Assembly: GCA_964525015.1 (NCBI GenBank)
Contig: CAZGFY010000007.1
Coordinates: 1 to 64,000 of the forward strand
Direction of reading: 5' to 3'
Length of the DNA: 64,000 nucleotides
Origin: RGIG3102 sp964525015
GTDB taxonomy: Bacteria > Bacillota > Clostridia > Oscillospirales > Ruminococcaceae
A program made the translations under genes and the position numbers. Under the pieces are notes generated by a model. The model worked only from the letters and a program-made list of their open reading frames with translations. It made no database searches and had not been told where the DNA came from. Shown in pieces: positions 51,834 through 61,577 of this stretch; the stretch's first letter is position 1, and every line of letters begins with the position of its first letter.

Positions 51834-54038
51834 TTGCAGGAACTTTTAAAGCTAGAAGGCGATATAGTTAATATAACTTTTAGAAGTAGCGAAACTGGAT
51901 TTACTGTTTTAGAACTTCTATCAGGTGATGAATATATAACAGCAGTAGGCGAGATGGCAGAAGTAGCAGCAGGACAAAAACTTGTGGTTTTTGGCTCCTA
52001 TGTAAGCCATCCTTCTTTTGGTATGCAATTTAAAATCCAAAGCTATGAAGTTGTTTTTCCATCTAGCGTTAATGCGATACTTACATATCTTTCAAGTGGG
52101 ATTATTAAAGGGATAGGCCCTGTGACAGCTAAAAGAATAGTTGACACCTTTTTAGAAGACACTTTTTTAATACTAGACGCTCACCCTGAAAAACTAGGCG
52201 AGATTAAAGGGTTATCCTATAAAAAGGCGCTTGAAATACAAAGCGAATTTAAAAGAATATATGGAGTACAAGATGCAATAAGGGAATTTTCAGCGTTTGA
52301 TATCAGTGCTTCTGAGGCTATAAATTTATACACTCAGTATGGCGCAGATGTTGTTGTGAAAATTAAAGAAAATCCGTATTTAATCTGCTTTGCGCCTTGC
52401 TTTCTTCCTTTTGAAAAGGCAGAAGAAATTGCAAACACCCTAACTTTTGAGTATGATGCAAAAGAAAGAATAGACGGTGCAGTTTTATATGTTTTAAATC
52501 ACAACACCCAAAAAGGACACACCTGTGTGCCAAGAAAAAAACTTATAAAAACTGTTTCGGCTTTTATATCTGTTGAAGAGGATAAAATTGATAGCTATAT
52601 AAATGAGATGCTAGATGAAAATAAAATTATCTTAGAAGAAATTAATAGCGAAGAATTTATTTTTATTCCAGAATTATATTCAGCTGAAATGATAGGTGCA
52701 CAAAAGATTTGCGATTTGCTTTATAGAAAGGTGAGAGCGTATGAAAATTTTGAAGAAAAGATAAAAGATATTCAGTTTCTTCATAATATTCAGTATGCAC
52801 CACTTCAAATTAAAGCTATAAAAACAGTTTTGGAAAATAATGTTTGCGTTATAACAGGCGGTCCTGGTACTGGTAAAACAACCTTGGTTAAAGGGATAAT
52901 CAGCCTTTTTGAATCAAGGGCAGATAGAGTTTTTTTATGTGCGCCAACTGGGAGGGCTGCAAAAAGACTTAGCGAATTATCAAAAAAAGAGGCAAAAACA
53001 ATTCATCGTTTATTAGGGTGCGAAAAAAGTGGGCGAGATGGCGTTAAATTTTCAAAGAATATGGAAAGTCCGCTTGATTGTGAAGTGCTAATTGTTGATG
53101 AATTTTCAATGGTGGACACTCTTTTATTCAGCCATTTAATAACGGCTGTTAAAGAAAACACAAGGGTAATTTTAGTTGGAGATTATAATCAGCTTCCAGC
53201 CGTTGGGGCAGGGAATATTTTAAAAGATTTAATTCAAAGTAATATAGTTCCAAAAGTGGAGCTCACTGAGATATTTCGCCAAGCTAGAGAGAGCGATATA
53301 ATAGTTAATGCTCACTCAATTAATAATGGAGAAATCCCAAAAACAACTAAAAAGCAATCCGATTATTATTTTATTAGCAGTAATGAAATGAATGCTGGAA
53401 ATCTTATTTCGGATTTAATAACTCAAAGACTTCCAAAGGCATATGGATTTGATACAAATGAAGATATACAAATTCTTTCTCCATCAAGAAAAAAACGAGG
53501 TGGAACTCAAAATCTAAATGCTATTTTACAAGAGGTTATTAATCCGGAAAATAATTCTAAACATCAAATAAAAATAAACGGGATAACCTATCGCGTGGGC
53601 GATAAAGTTATGCAAACTAAGAATAATTATGATATTCAATACACTAAAGACGATGGCGAAAATGAAACAGGGGTTTTTAATGGTGATATTGGGTATATAA
53701 TATCAATAGATAAGTTTAATAGGGAATTAAAAGTTAGGATTGAAGATAAGGTTTATGATTATCAGGGCGAAGATATACAGCAATTAGAGCACGCGTGGGT
53801 GATAACAGTGCATAAAAGCCAAGGCTGTGAATTTAAAGCTGTTATATTAAGTATTCCAGACACTGTAAAAGAACTTCAATATAGAAACCTACTTTATACA
53901 GCATTTACAAGGGCAAAAGAGCTTTTAATAGTGGTTGGTAAACCTGAAATTTTATCTAATATGGTTAAAAATAATAAAACTCAATTAAGATATTCTGCGA
54001 TAAAACATTTTATGACGGAGTATTATTATGTTGATTAA
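51834..54038 (+). CDS. recD2: RecD2-type DNA helicase
   Basis: 734 aa starting at a TTG (51834); the ribosome site (AAGAGAG) is weak but MQELLKLEGDIVNITFRS matches the N-terminus of the family. An N-terminal OB-like and helix-hairpin-helix region (YLSSGIIKGIGPVTAKRIV is split as YLSSGIIKGIG and PVTAKRIV, about 82-100) precedes the SF1B motor: Walker A GGPGTGKTT (about 343), IVDEFSMVD, GDYNQLPAVG and VHKSQGCEF. RecD2 is a 5'-3' helicase that works without RecBC in genome maintenance. Its end overlaps comF by 11 bp. Confidence 0.92.
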   Translation: MQELLKLEGDIVNITFRSSETGFTVLELLSGDEYITAVGEMAEVAAGQKLVVFGSYVSHPSFGMQFKIQSYEVVFPSSVNAILTYLSSGIIKGIGPVTAKRIVDTFLEDTFLILDAHPEKLGEIKGLSYKKALEIQSEFKRIYGVQDAIREFSAFDISASEAINLYTQYGADVVVKIKENPYLICFAPCFLPFEKAEEIANTLTFEYDAKERIDGAVLYVLNHNTQKGHTCVPRKKLIKTVSAFISVEEDKIDSYINEMLDENKIILEEINSEEFIFIPELYSAEMIGAQKICDLLYRKVRAYENFEEKIKDIQFLHNIQYAPLQIKAIKTVLENNVCVITGGPGTGKTTLVKGIISLFESRADRVFLCAPTGRAAKRLSELSKKEAKTIHRLLGCEKSGRDGVKFSKNMESPLDCEVLIVDEFSMVDTLLFSHLITAVKENTRVILVGDYNQLPAVGAGNILKDLIQSNIVPKVELTEIFRQARESDIIVNAHSINNGEIPKTTKKQSDYYFISSNEMNAGNLISDLITQRLPKAYGFDTNEDIQILSPSRKKRGGTQNLNAILQEVINPENNSKHQIKINGITYRVGDKVMQTKNNYDIQYTKDDGENETGVFNGDIGYIISIDKFNRELKVRIEDKVYDYQGEDIQQLEHAWVITVHKSQGCEFKAVILSIPDTVKELQYRNLLYTAFTRAKELLIVVGKPEILSNMVKNNKTQLRYSAIKHFMTEYYYVD

Positions 54039-54675
54039 TTTTATTAAAAGTTTAGTTGTGCCAAATAGGTGCCCAGCTTGCCAAAAATTTATAGAAAATG
54101 AAGAAAATATCTGCTTTGATTGTAAAGAAGATATAAAAAATCAAAAGGTGCATTCTTTAGATAAGAAGATAGAATTTTCAAATAAGGTGTATTCATCATA
54201 CTATTACTATGGTAAAATAAGAGATATTGTGCTTTTTGCAAAGTATAAATCGCCTATATATTTTACGAAGTTTTTTATTGATAATGTTGGGAATGATATA
54301 TTAAACCTTATAAAAGAAAATGATATAGATTATGTTATATCTGCCCCTTTTCATAAATCAAAGCTTTATAAATATGAGTATGATTTACCTAGCGAAATAC
54401 TAAAATCGCTATCTGAAAAATTAAATGTAAAAACAATTGATGCAGTAAGAAAAAATGTAAAAACTCAAAAGCAACAAGATTTAAGCGAAGAAGAAAGAAA
54501 AGTAAATCTTATTAATGCATTTTTAGTTATAAAAGATATTAAAGATAAAAATATCCTACTGCTTGATGATATAATAACAACAGGAAACACAATTTCTCAG
54601 CTTTCTTTAGTTTTAAAAGAAGCAGGGGCAAACAAGGTTATAGCATATAGCTTTGCAATAAGAAAGGAAGAATAA
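54028..54675 (+). CDS. comF: ComF family phosphoribosyltransferase-like protein
   Basis: 215 aa. An N-terminal zinc finger (CPACQKF then CFDC, about 12-35) and a C-terminal PRTase domain with LLLDDIITTGNTISQ (about 172-186). ComF proteins take part in DNA uptake during competence in Bacillus, but many non-competent Clostridia carry it. The start overlaps the recD2 end, which indicates translational coupling. Confidence 0.88.
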   Translation: MLINFIKSLVVPNRCPACQKFIENEENICFDCKEDIKNQKVHSLDKKIEFSNKVYSSYYYYGKIRDIVLFAKYKSPIYFTKFFIDNVGNDILNLIKENDIDYVISAPFHKSKLYKYEYDLPSEILKSLSEKLNVKTIDAVRKNVKTQKQQDLSEEERKVNLINAFLVIKDIKDKNILLLDDIITTGNTISQLSLVLKEAGANKVIAYSFAIRKEE

Positions 54676-54677
54676 AA

Positions 54678-55697
54678 ATGGCAAATAATGATATAGGAAT
54701 AGATTTAGGAACCACCAAAATAATGATATACGTTGATGGTGAAATAGTTTTAAATGAGCCGAGTGTTGTGGCTTATGATTCAAAAACAGGCGAGCCAATC
54801 GCATTTGGAAATGAAGCTTTTTCAATGGTTGGCAGAACTAATAATAAAATTTCAATTGAGTATCCATTAATTGATGGAGTTATCTCAAACTACACACTAA
54901 CTAAAGAAATGGTACGCCATTTTATTTTAAAAACTCATAAATCAAAAATAGTAAAGCCTAGAGTTTGTATCTGTATTCCCTCTGCCGTAACTGGTATAGA
55001 AGAAAACGCAGTTGTCGACGCTGCTATGAGTGCTGGCGCAAGACAGGTTTTCTTAATAGAAGAGCCAATTGCAGCGGCTATTGGAATGGGAATTGATGTT
55101 TTAAAAGCAAGAGGAAATATGATAGTTGATATCGGTGGTGGTACAACGGATATTGCGGTTGTTTCGCTTGGTGGTATTGTTTGCTCAAAATCAATAAAAG
55201 TTGCAGGAAACACATTTGATAGAGAAATTATAAAAACGCTAAAATCAAAATTCAGCTTTTTAATTGGACAAAAAACAGCTACATTACTAAAACATGAAAC
55301 AGCTAACTGTATTGATGATGGCGAAGTGAATACATTTGAAGTTAAAGGGATAGATTTAGTTAAACGTCTACCAAAACGACTAGAACTTAACACAACTCAA
55401 ATTTACCCAATTATTCAGCCTATAATCGAAGATATGCTTTCTGCTATAAAACAAGTTTTAGAAATAACTCCACCAGAACTTTCAGGGGATATATATGATA
55501 ACGGCATTATTTTAACTGGTGCTGGTGCAAAAATTAAAAACCTTGATAAATTTCTTTCAGAACACTTAGGAATTAAAGTTGTTTTAGCGCAAGAAAGCGA
55601 AAACTGCGTTGCACTAGGGACTGGGAAATCCTTTGATTTTGAAGGAGAACTAGAATCAGGCTTTAGAAATGTAACTCCAGGATTATATAATAAATAA
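54678..55697 (+). CDS. mreB: MreB-like actin homologue
   Basis: 339 aa. The actin-fold ATP site is traced by IGIDLGTTKIMIYV (phosphate 1), VDIGGGTTDIAVV (phosphate 2) and LTGAGAKIKNL (adenosine). It is the length of MreB/Mbl/MreBH and should polymerise under the membrane to guide cell-wall synthesis. No mreC or mreD follows, and the order recD2-comF-mreB is one I know from other Clostridia, where this copy is the solitary Mbl-like paralogue. It starts 2 bp after the comF stop codon. Confidence 0.87.
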   Translation: MANNDIGIDLGTTKIMIYVDGEIVLNEPSVVAYDSKTGEPIAFGNEAFSMVGRTNNKISIEYPLIDGVISNYTLTKEMVRHFILKTHKSKIVKPRVCICIPSAVTGIEENAVVDAAMSAGARQVFLIEEPIAAAIGMGIDVLKARGNMIVDIGGGTTDIAVVSLGGIVCSKSIKVAGNTFDREIIKTLKSKFSFLIGQKTATLLKHETANCIDDGEVNTFEVKGIDLVKRLPKRLELNTTQIYPIIQPIIEDMLSAIKQVLEITPPELSGDIYDNGIILTGAGAKIKNLDKFLSEHLGIKVVLAQESENCVALGTGKSFDFEGELESGFRNVTPGLYNK

Positions 55698-55705
55698 TAA
55701 TAGCT

Positions 55706-55737
55706 AAAAAATAGTAGTGAGAACTGCTATTTTTTTT
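55706..55737 (+). terminator. Terminator of recD2-comF-mreB
   Basis: 12-bp stem with one GU pair (55706-55717 with 55724-55735, core AATAGTAG) and an eight-T run. Confidence 0.82.
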
Positions 55738-55896
55738 GTGACTAAAACACTAGGAAAGTTTTATAAAATATGATATACTAATAAAGTATATGTTTATATT
55801 ATTGTTTAAGATAATATAATTATAAAACTATGGTAATGAATATTGTTAATATCATTTTGAGATATCAAAAAATTAGTTTAAGGAAAACATAAAATA

Positions 55897-58263
55897 ATGG
55901 AAAAATATATAAAGCTCAGAAAAGAATATATAAATCAGCAATTTGAGCATTTAAATGAAATGCAAAGGCAGGCTGTTTTTAAAATTAAGGGCGCTGTTTT
56001 AATTCTAGCAGGGGCTGGAAGTGGTAAAACAAGCGTTTTAATAAACAGGATATCTAATATGGTTCGCTTTGGGGATAGCTATAATGTAGAGTATTTTCCG
56101 TTTGATTGCCCAGAAGCTGTTTTAAATTCTTTAGAAAAAGCAGTTGAAAATAAAACAAAGCTTTCTTTTTCGCAAGAAGAAATGATTTCGGCAAATAGAA
56201 TTCGCCCTTATAATATCCTAGCCATAACCTTTACGAATAAGGCAGCAGGAGAATTAAAACAAAGGCTAGAAACTTCGCTCGGCGAATATTCATACGATGT
56301 TATGGCGAGCACTTTTCACTCATTATGCGTTAGAATTTTAAGAAAATACGCAACTACTCTTGGATATAATCAAAATTTTACTATCTACGATTCAGACGAC
56401 CAGAAAAGAATTGTTAGAGAAATAATGAAGGATTTAAATATTGATGATAAGTTTATTCAAATAAAAACAGTTATTAGTAGAATGTCGGGATATAAAGATA
56501 AACTAATATCACCACAAAAGGCAGAAGAATATGCAAGTAATATTCACGAAAAACAGATAGTTGCTTGCTATAATGAGTATCAAAAAAGATTAAAATCTGC
56601 AAGCGCATTTGATTTTGATGATTTAATTTATAAAACAGTTGAGCTATTTTCAAAAAATGAAGAAGCCCTGCTTTTTTATCAAAATAGATATAAATATATA
56701 ATGGTTGATGAATATCAAGACACTTCAACGGCGCAGTTTGAATTAGTTCGCCTATTGAGTATGGGGCATAATAATATATGCGTTGTTGGGGATGATGACC
56801 AAAGTATTTATCGTTTTCGAGGGGCAACTATTGAAAATATCTTAAATTTTGAAAATCAATTCCAAGATACATTCACAATAAAGCTTGAAGAAAATTATCG
56901 CTCAACTTCAAATATTTTAAATGCTGCAAACTCTGTTATACAAAATAATAAAGGCAGAAAAGGCAAAACCTTATGGACGCAAAAGGAAGATGGCGAAAAG
57001 GTTTGCATTTATAATTTTGAAAGAGAGTTTGATGAAAGTGCGAATGTTGTATCACAAATATTTGAAAATATAAAAAATGGTGCAAAACTATCCGATCACG
57101 CTGTTTTATACAGAATGAATATGCAATCTTCCTTAGTGGAAAATGCACTAGCTAGAAATGGCTTAGCTTATAAAGTTATCGGTGGGCAAAGATTCTATGA
57201 TAGAGCAGAAATTAAGGATTTAACAGCGTATATGAACATAATTGTAAATCCTAGTGATGATTTAAGATTAAAAAGAATTATAAACACGCCAACGAGAAAA
57301 ATAGGCGCTACCACTATTCAAAAAATTCAAGATATCGCGACTGAAAAAGGGATATCGATGATTGAAGTACTATATAATATGTATGAATATCCATCACTTT
57401 CAAAATCTCTAAATGCACTAAACAACTTTTTAATGATTTATAAAAGTCTTCAAGAATTATACAAAACAAGGCCACTTGAAGATTTTATTCCTAATTTAAT
57501 TAAGATAACTGGATATGAAAATATGCTTATCGAAATGGGAGAAGACGGAAAAACTAGACTTGAAAATATAGGGCAGTTAGATTCTAATATTAAAGCTTAT
57601 GTAGACCAATATAAAGAAGAGGCAACTCTTGCATCATTTTTAGAAGAAGTTAGCTTAATAAGCGATTTAGATAGGCTAGATAGAGATGCCGACGCAGTAA
57701 CTTTAATGACGATTCACTCTTCTAAAGGCTTAGAATTTCCTTATGTATTTTTAGTTGGCGTTGAAGAAGGGATATTCCCTGGCGAGCAATCAAAATATAA
57801 TAATGATGATTTAGAGGAAGAGCGCCGTTTATTTTACGTTGCAGTTACTCGTGCAGAAAAGGAAATTTATATTTCACACTGCAATGAAAGAATGGTTTTT
57901 GGGCAAACTAAAAGGCCACTTCGCTCAAGATTTTTAGAAGAAGTAGATAAGGATGTTTGCGAAGAAATCGATAGAAATCCAAATAGAACAACTGTTAATC
58001 TGTTTTCAAAACCTAGTGTTTCAGCAAAAACTCAAAGCTTTAATAATCAATCAACAATTAAAGGGGCAGGGGAAAAACCGCCTGTTAAAATTAATAAAGA
58101 TTTTGATATTGGAGATAGAGTTTTGCATAAGGCTTTTGGCGAGGGTACTGTTTTAAAAATAACCCCACTTGCAAACGATGCTATGCTAGAAATAGATTTT
58201 GGTAGTAAAGGCAAGAAAAAAATTATGGTGAACTACACACCGATAACTAAAATTGAGGGATAA
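55897..58263 (+). CDS. pcrA: UvrD/PcrA-type DNA helicase
   Basis: 788 aa. SF1A helicase motifs: Q-motif LNEMQRQAVF, Walker A AGAGSGKTSV, FTNKAAGELKQRLE (Ia), VDEYQDTS (II), GDDDQSIYRFRGA (III), LEENYRS (IV), TIHSSKGLEFPYVFLVG (V), VAVTRAE (VI), and a C-terminal Tudor-like tail (IGDRVLHKAFGEGTV). It unwinds DNA 3'-5' in repair and plasmid replication. An extra stretch of about 45 residues (about 58-105) lies between motifs I and Ia, a known variation in some Clostridia as far as I recall. AAGGAAAA lies upstream of the ATG. Confidence 0.93.
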   Translation: MEKYIKLRKEYINQQFEHLNEMQRQAVFKIKGAVLILAGAGSGKTSVLINRISNMVRFGDSYNVEYFPFDCPEAVLNSLEKAVENKTKLSFSQEEMISANRIRPYNILAITFTNKAAGELKQRLETSLGEYSYDVMASTFHSLCVRILRKYATTLGYNQNFTIYDSDDQKRIVREIMKDLNIDDKFIQIKTVISRMSGYKDKLISPQKAEEYASNIHEKQIVACYNEYQKRLKSASAFDFDDLIYKTVELFSKNEEALLFYQNRYKYIMVDEYQDTSTAQFELVRLLSMGHNNICVVGDDDQSIYRFRGATIENILNFENQFQDTFTIKLEENYRSTSNILNAANSVIQNNKGRKGKTLWTQKEDGEKVCIYNFEREFDESANVVSQIFENIKNGAKLSDHAVLYRMNMQSSLVENALARNGLAYKVIGGQRFYDRAEIKDLTAYMNIIVNPSDDLRLKRIINTPTRKIGATTIQKIQDIATEKGISMIEVLYNMYEYPSLSKSLNALNNFLMIYKSLQELYKTRPLEDFIPNLIKITGYENMLIEMGEDGKTRLENIGQLDSNIKAYVDQYKEEATLASFLEEVSLISDLDRLDRDADAVTLMTIHSSKGLEFPYVFLVGVEEGIFPGEQSKYNNDDLEEERRLFYVAVTRAEKEIYISHCNERMVFGQTKRPLRSRFLEEVDKDVCEEIDRNPNRTTVNLFSKPSVSAKTQSFNNQSTIKGAGEKPPVKINKDFDIGDRVLHKAFGEGTVLKITPLANDAMLEIDFGSKGKKKIMVNYTPITKIEG

Positions 58264-58327
58264 TTATTAAAAATTATATGTAAAAAAGTAATATAAGGCT
58301 TAAAAAGAGAAAGGAAATGTTATATTT

Positions 58328-59101
58328 ATGATGAAAGTTCAGTTATTAACCTATACACAAAATCCAGAAAAGGTGGTTGCAGCGGCGGCAAAATTATGCT
58401 ACTCAAATGCAAATATAGATAATTTACTAGAAGGCTTAACCGAAGAAAAAAGCAAAGATTTTGTTGAAATGCTTGCAAGCTTTGGCCATGCTAGCCCAAC
58501 AGAGCACGTTAATTTCACATTTGCAATTGAAGGCGTTTCAAGAGCTTTACTCGCTCAAATAACAAGGCATAGAATAGCATCATACTCCGTTCAAAGTCAG
58601 AGATATGTTAATTTAAAGGATTTTGAATTTGTAACCCCACCAGAAATTCAAAATGATGAAAAAGCCTTAGAAGAATTTAATAAATCAATGGAAATGGCTG
58701 GCGAAAATTATCTAAGAGTTACAGCTTTATTAAAAGAAACTCACTTAGCTAGAATGATTGCAGAAGGAATGGATGAAAAAGCTGCAAAAAGAGCTGCTGA
58801 AAAACAAGCCTTAGAAGATGCAAGATTTATTCTGCCAAACTCCTGCACAACTAAAATGATAGTGACAATGAACACAAGAAGTTTAAATAATTTCTTTGAT
58901 CATAGATGCTGTAATAGAGCTCAATGGGAAATTCAAACTCTAGCTGATAAAATGCTAGAGTTAGTATATGAAGTGGCACCATCATTATTTGTTCGCTCAG
59001 GTGCGCCTTGCTCATACGGTCCGTGCCCAGAAGGGAAGATGACTTGTGGTAAAATGCAGGAAGTTAGAGAAAAATACAAACAAATTAAAAAACAAAAATA
59101 A
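58328..59101 (+). CDS. thyX: FAD-dependent thymidylate synthase
   Basis: 257 aa. The ThyX signature RHRxxSxxxxSQR is present as RHRIASYSVQSQR (about 80-92), and LPNSCTTKMIVTMNTRSL follows. It makes dTMP from dUMP using methylene-tetrahydrofolate and FADH2, in place of ThyA. Two adjacent ATGs at 58328 and 58331 are equally served by AAAGGAAA. It precedes tmk by 21 bp, which joins dTMP synthesis and phosphorylation. Confidence 0.95.
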   Translation: MMKVQLLTYTQNPEKVVAAAAKLCYSNANIDNLLEGLTEEKSKDFVEMLASFGHASPTEHVNFTFAIEGVSRALLAQITRHRIASYSVQSQRYVNLKDFEFVTPPEIQNDEKALEEFNKSMEMAGENYLRVTALLKETHLARMIAEGMDEKAAKRAAEKQALEDARFILPNSCTTKMIVTMNTRSLNNFFDHRCCNRAQWEIQTLADKMLELVYEVAPSLFVRSGAPCSYGPCPEGKMTCGKMQEVREKYKQIKKQK

Positions 59102-59122
59102 CCTACATAAAGGAATAAATAT

Positions 59123-59785
59123 ATGGGTAAATTAATAGTTATAGAAGGGCTAGACGGCTCAGGAAAGGCAACTCAATCAAAACTTTTAGCCCAAAATTTA
59201 AAAAATCAAGGAAAAAAAGTTTTAAATATAACATTTCCTGATTATGATAGCGATTCGTCTGCTTTAGTGAAAATGTATCTTAAAGGGGATTTTGGGGATA
59301 AGCCAAGCGATGTTAATGCTTATACGGCATCCAGCTTTTACGCTGTGGATAGATTTGCAAGCTTTAAAACTCACTGGGAGAAAATGTATAATGATGATTA
59401 TATAATTATCGCTGATAGATACACAACATCAAATGCCGTTCACCAATGCTCAAAACTTAGTGAAAATCAATGGAAAACTTTTTTAGATTGGCTATATGAT
59501 TTTGAGTATAATAAAATAGGTATTCCAGAGCCAGATATGGTTGTATACCTTGATATGACGCCTAAAGTGTCGCAAGAGTTAATGACTAAGAGATATAAAG
59601 GCGATGAAACTAAAAAAGATATACACGAAAAGGATGAAATTTATTTAGATAAATCAAGAAAAGCTGCATACTTTTGCTTAAATGAGAATTTATGGCATAA
59701 AATAGAATGTGATAATGGCAAAACAGCTTATAGCATTGAAGAAATATCTAATAAGGTTTTAAAAAAAGCGATGGAGATAATTTAA
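59123..59785 (+). CDS. tmk: dTMP kinase
   Basis: 220 aa. P-loop GLDGSGKATQ (about 9-18; most TMP kinases have KTTQ), a DR[YF] motif in ADRYTTSNAV (about 92-101) and a lid-like RYKGDETKKD. It phosphorylates dTMP to dTDP. The Thr-to-Ala change next to the P-loop Lys is also seen in some clostridial homologues, I believe, so activity is likely. Probably cotranscribed with thyX. Confidence 0.88.
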   Translation: MGKLIVIEGLDGSGKATQSKLLAQNLKNQGKKVLNITFPDYDSDSSALVKMYLKGDFGDKPSDVNAYTASSFYAVDRFASFKTHWEKMYNDDYIIIADRYTTSNAVHQCSKLSENQWKTFLDWLYDFEYNKIGIPEPDMVVYLDMTPKVSQELMTKRYKGDETKKDIHEKDEIYLDKSRKAAYFCLNENLWHKIECDNGKTAYSIEEISNKVLKKAMEII

Positions 59786-59808
59786 AAAAGGAAAGGAATG
59801 AATATCTT

Positions 59809-60711
59809 ATGCTAGAATTCCATAAATTAAAATTAGAAGACTACAAGGAAATAGATGCTATCTTAAAAAAAGATAGTATTGAAAATGCAGAGCACTGCTT
59901 TTTACCGATGTATATTTGGTCTTATATATATCCTGTTTGCGTTAGCATTTATCAAAACACTGTTTTTATGCGAACACACGATAAAGATTCAAATGCAGAT
60001 TGGTATTTAGCACCAGCTGGCGATTTAGACTTCGAAACTTCTCTAAAATTAATTATAGAAGATAATGAAAAAAGGGGATATAAGCTAGTGATTTACAGCT
60101 TATCCGAAAAGCAAGAAAAAATAATAAAAGAAAAATACCAAGACTCTTTTAATATAGAATATAATAGAGATAACGCCGACTATATTTATCTAACCGAAGA
60201 TTTAACTAAATTAGAAGGCAAAAAATATCAAAAAAAACGAAACCATATATCAAGATTTAAAAGAGATAATCCAGAATATGAATTTGTTTTAATAAATAAA
60301 GATAATGCTATGGAAGCTGAAGAATTTGAAGATAGCTGGTTTGAAAGATATCAAAGTGAATATAGCGATGATTTAGCCGGAGAAAGAGAAGCTATCGATG
60401 TTGTTTTAGAAAATTTTGAAGAGCTTGATTTAATGGGGGCTATGATTAAAGTTAATGGTGAAATAGTGGCGATGACTGTTGCCTGTGCTATTAGCGAAAA
60501 TATGGTTGATATTATTATTGAAAAGGCTATTCACGAAGTTAATGGGGCATATGCTATTATCAACAATGAGTTTGCAAAAAATTGCCTGCAAGGATTTAAA
60601 TATATAAATCGTGAAGATGATTTAGGGGAAGAAGGCCTCAGAAAAGCAAAACTTTCCTACTATCCAATTGAAATTAGAGAGAAAATTAATATTGAATATA
60701 TTAAAAATTAA
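59809..60711 (+). CDS. DUF2156 domain protein
   Basis: 300 aa, soluble, covering most of a DUF2156 fold: two GNAT-like halves as in the C-terminal domain of MprF-type lysyl-phosphatidylglycerol synthases and FemX-like transferases. The family marker KKRNHISRFKRDNPEY (about 145-160) and NREDDLGEEGLRKAKLSYYP near the end are visible. No membrane domain is present, so it is not a full MprF. A tRNA-dependent aminoacyl transfer is possible. GGAAAGGAA precedes the ATG. Confidence 0.83.
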   Translation: MLEFHKLKLEDYKEIDAILKKDSIENAEHCFLPMYIWSYIYPVCVSIYQNTVFMRTHDKDSNADWYLAPAGDLDFETSLKLIIEDNEKRGYKLVIYSLSEKQEKIIKEKYQDSFNIEYNRDNADYIYLTEDLTKLEGKKYQKKRNHISRFKRDNPEYEFVLINKDNAMEAEEFEDSWFERYQSEYSDDLAGEREAIDVVLENFEELDLMGAMIKVNGEIVAMTVACAISENMVDIIIEKAIHEVNGAYAIINNEFAKNCLQGFKYINREDDLGEEGLRKAKLSYYPIEIREKINIEYIKN

Positions 60712-60739
60712 TATATAGCAGAAAGGAAAAATATATAGT

Positions 60740-61552
60740 ATGATTTTAACTACTGCAAAAAATGAAGATATAGATTATTTAAAAGCCTTATGGAACACAG
60801 CGTTTGATGATGGAACAAAAGGCTACTGCGATTTTGCCTTTACATTATGCGATATAGAAAATATTTATATCTTAAAAGTGGAAGAAAAAATTGTTTCGAT
60901 GCTTATGGCAATCGAAGTTTTTATAAAAGGTGAAAAAGGGTATTATTTATATAGTGCTTGCACTGATAGAAATTATCGAAATAAGGGATATATGAAGGCT
61001 TTAATTGAATTTTCATATAAAGATAGGATAGAAAAAGGGGATAAATTCTGTATAACTAAGCCCGATAATGATACCTTATTTCCGTTTTATGAAAAGGTTG
61101 GCTTTACTAAAAAAACATATCTTCGAGAATTTGAAACTGTTATTAAAAAGAATATGTGGGCATCAGCTGAATTTGATATACTAACATCATCACGAATGAA
61201 GAGTATGCGAAAAGAAAAATGCGAGATGGCGTATGCTGATTTTTCAAGTAAAGGATATGAAAAATTTGCAGAATATATATATTCATTCGGTGGCTCAACA
61301 GCTGAAAATAAAAATGGATACTGCATTTATTATATTGAAAATAATAAAATGTTTGTAAGAGAGTTATTCTCAAAAAGAACAATTCACGCACTAGAGCTCC
61401 TTGAAGCTATAAGAGAGCGAACAGGGGTTGAAAGAGCGAGAATATCATTAAATGAAAACTCTGATTTATTTTTAGGTGAAGGCGTTTTAAGGCCATACTG
61501 CTTAATTAGGGGCATTGATGAAGAAGTATATGCAAACTTAATGTTTGATTAA
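60740..61552 (+). CDS. GNAT family N-acetyltransferase
   Basis: 270 aa. The N-terminal half is a GNAT domain: TDRNYRNKGYMKALIEF (about 74-90) is the acetyl-CoA loop and PFYEKVGF the closing motif. The C-terminal 120 residues form a second domain with the layout of a SCP2- or Eis-like extension, though I cannot name it. The substrate is unknown. It follows the DUF2156 gene by 28 bp, another acyltransferase fold, and may be in the same operon. Confidence 0.8.
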   Translation: MILTTAKNEDIDYLKALWNTAFDDGTKGYCDFAFTLCDIENIYILKVEEKIVSMLMAIEVFIKGEKGYYLYSACTDRNYRNKGYMKALIEFSYKDRIEKGDKFCITKPDNDTLFPFYEKVGFTKKTYLREFETVIKKNMWASAEFDILTSSRMKSMRKEKCEMAYADFSSKGYEKFAEYIYSFGGSTAENKNGYCIYYIENNKMFVRELFSKRTIHALELLEAIRERTGVERARISLNENSDLFLGEGVLRPYCLIRGIDEEVYANLMFD

Positions 61553-61577
61553 TTAAAAGAAGGGAATACAAAATATA

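Noticed and set aside
54935..55393. 152-codon frame antisense to mreB
   Set aside because: Shadow of the MreB coding sequence with low-complexity Ser/Ile composition.
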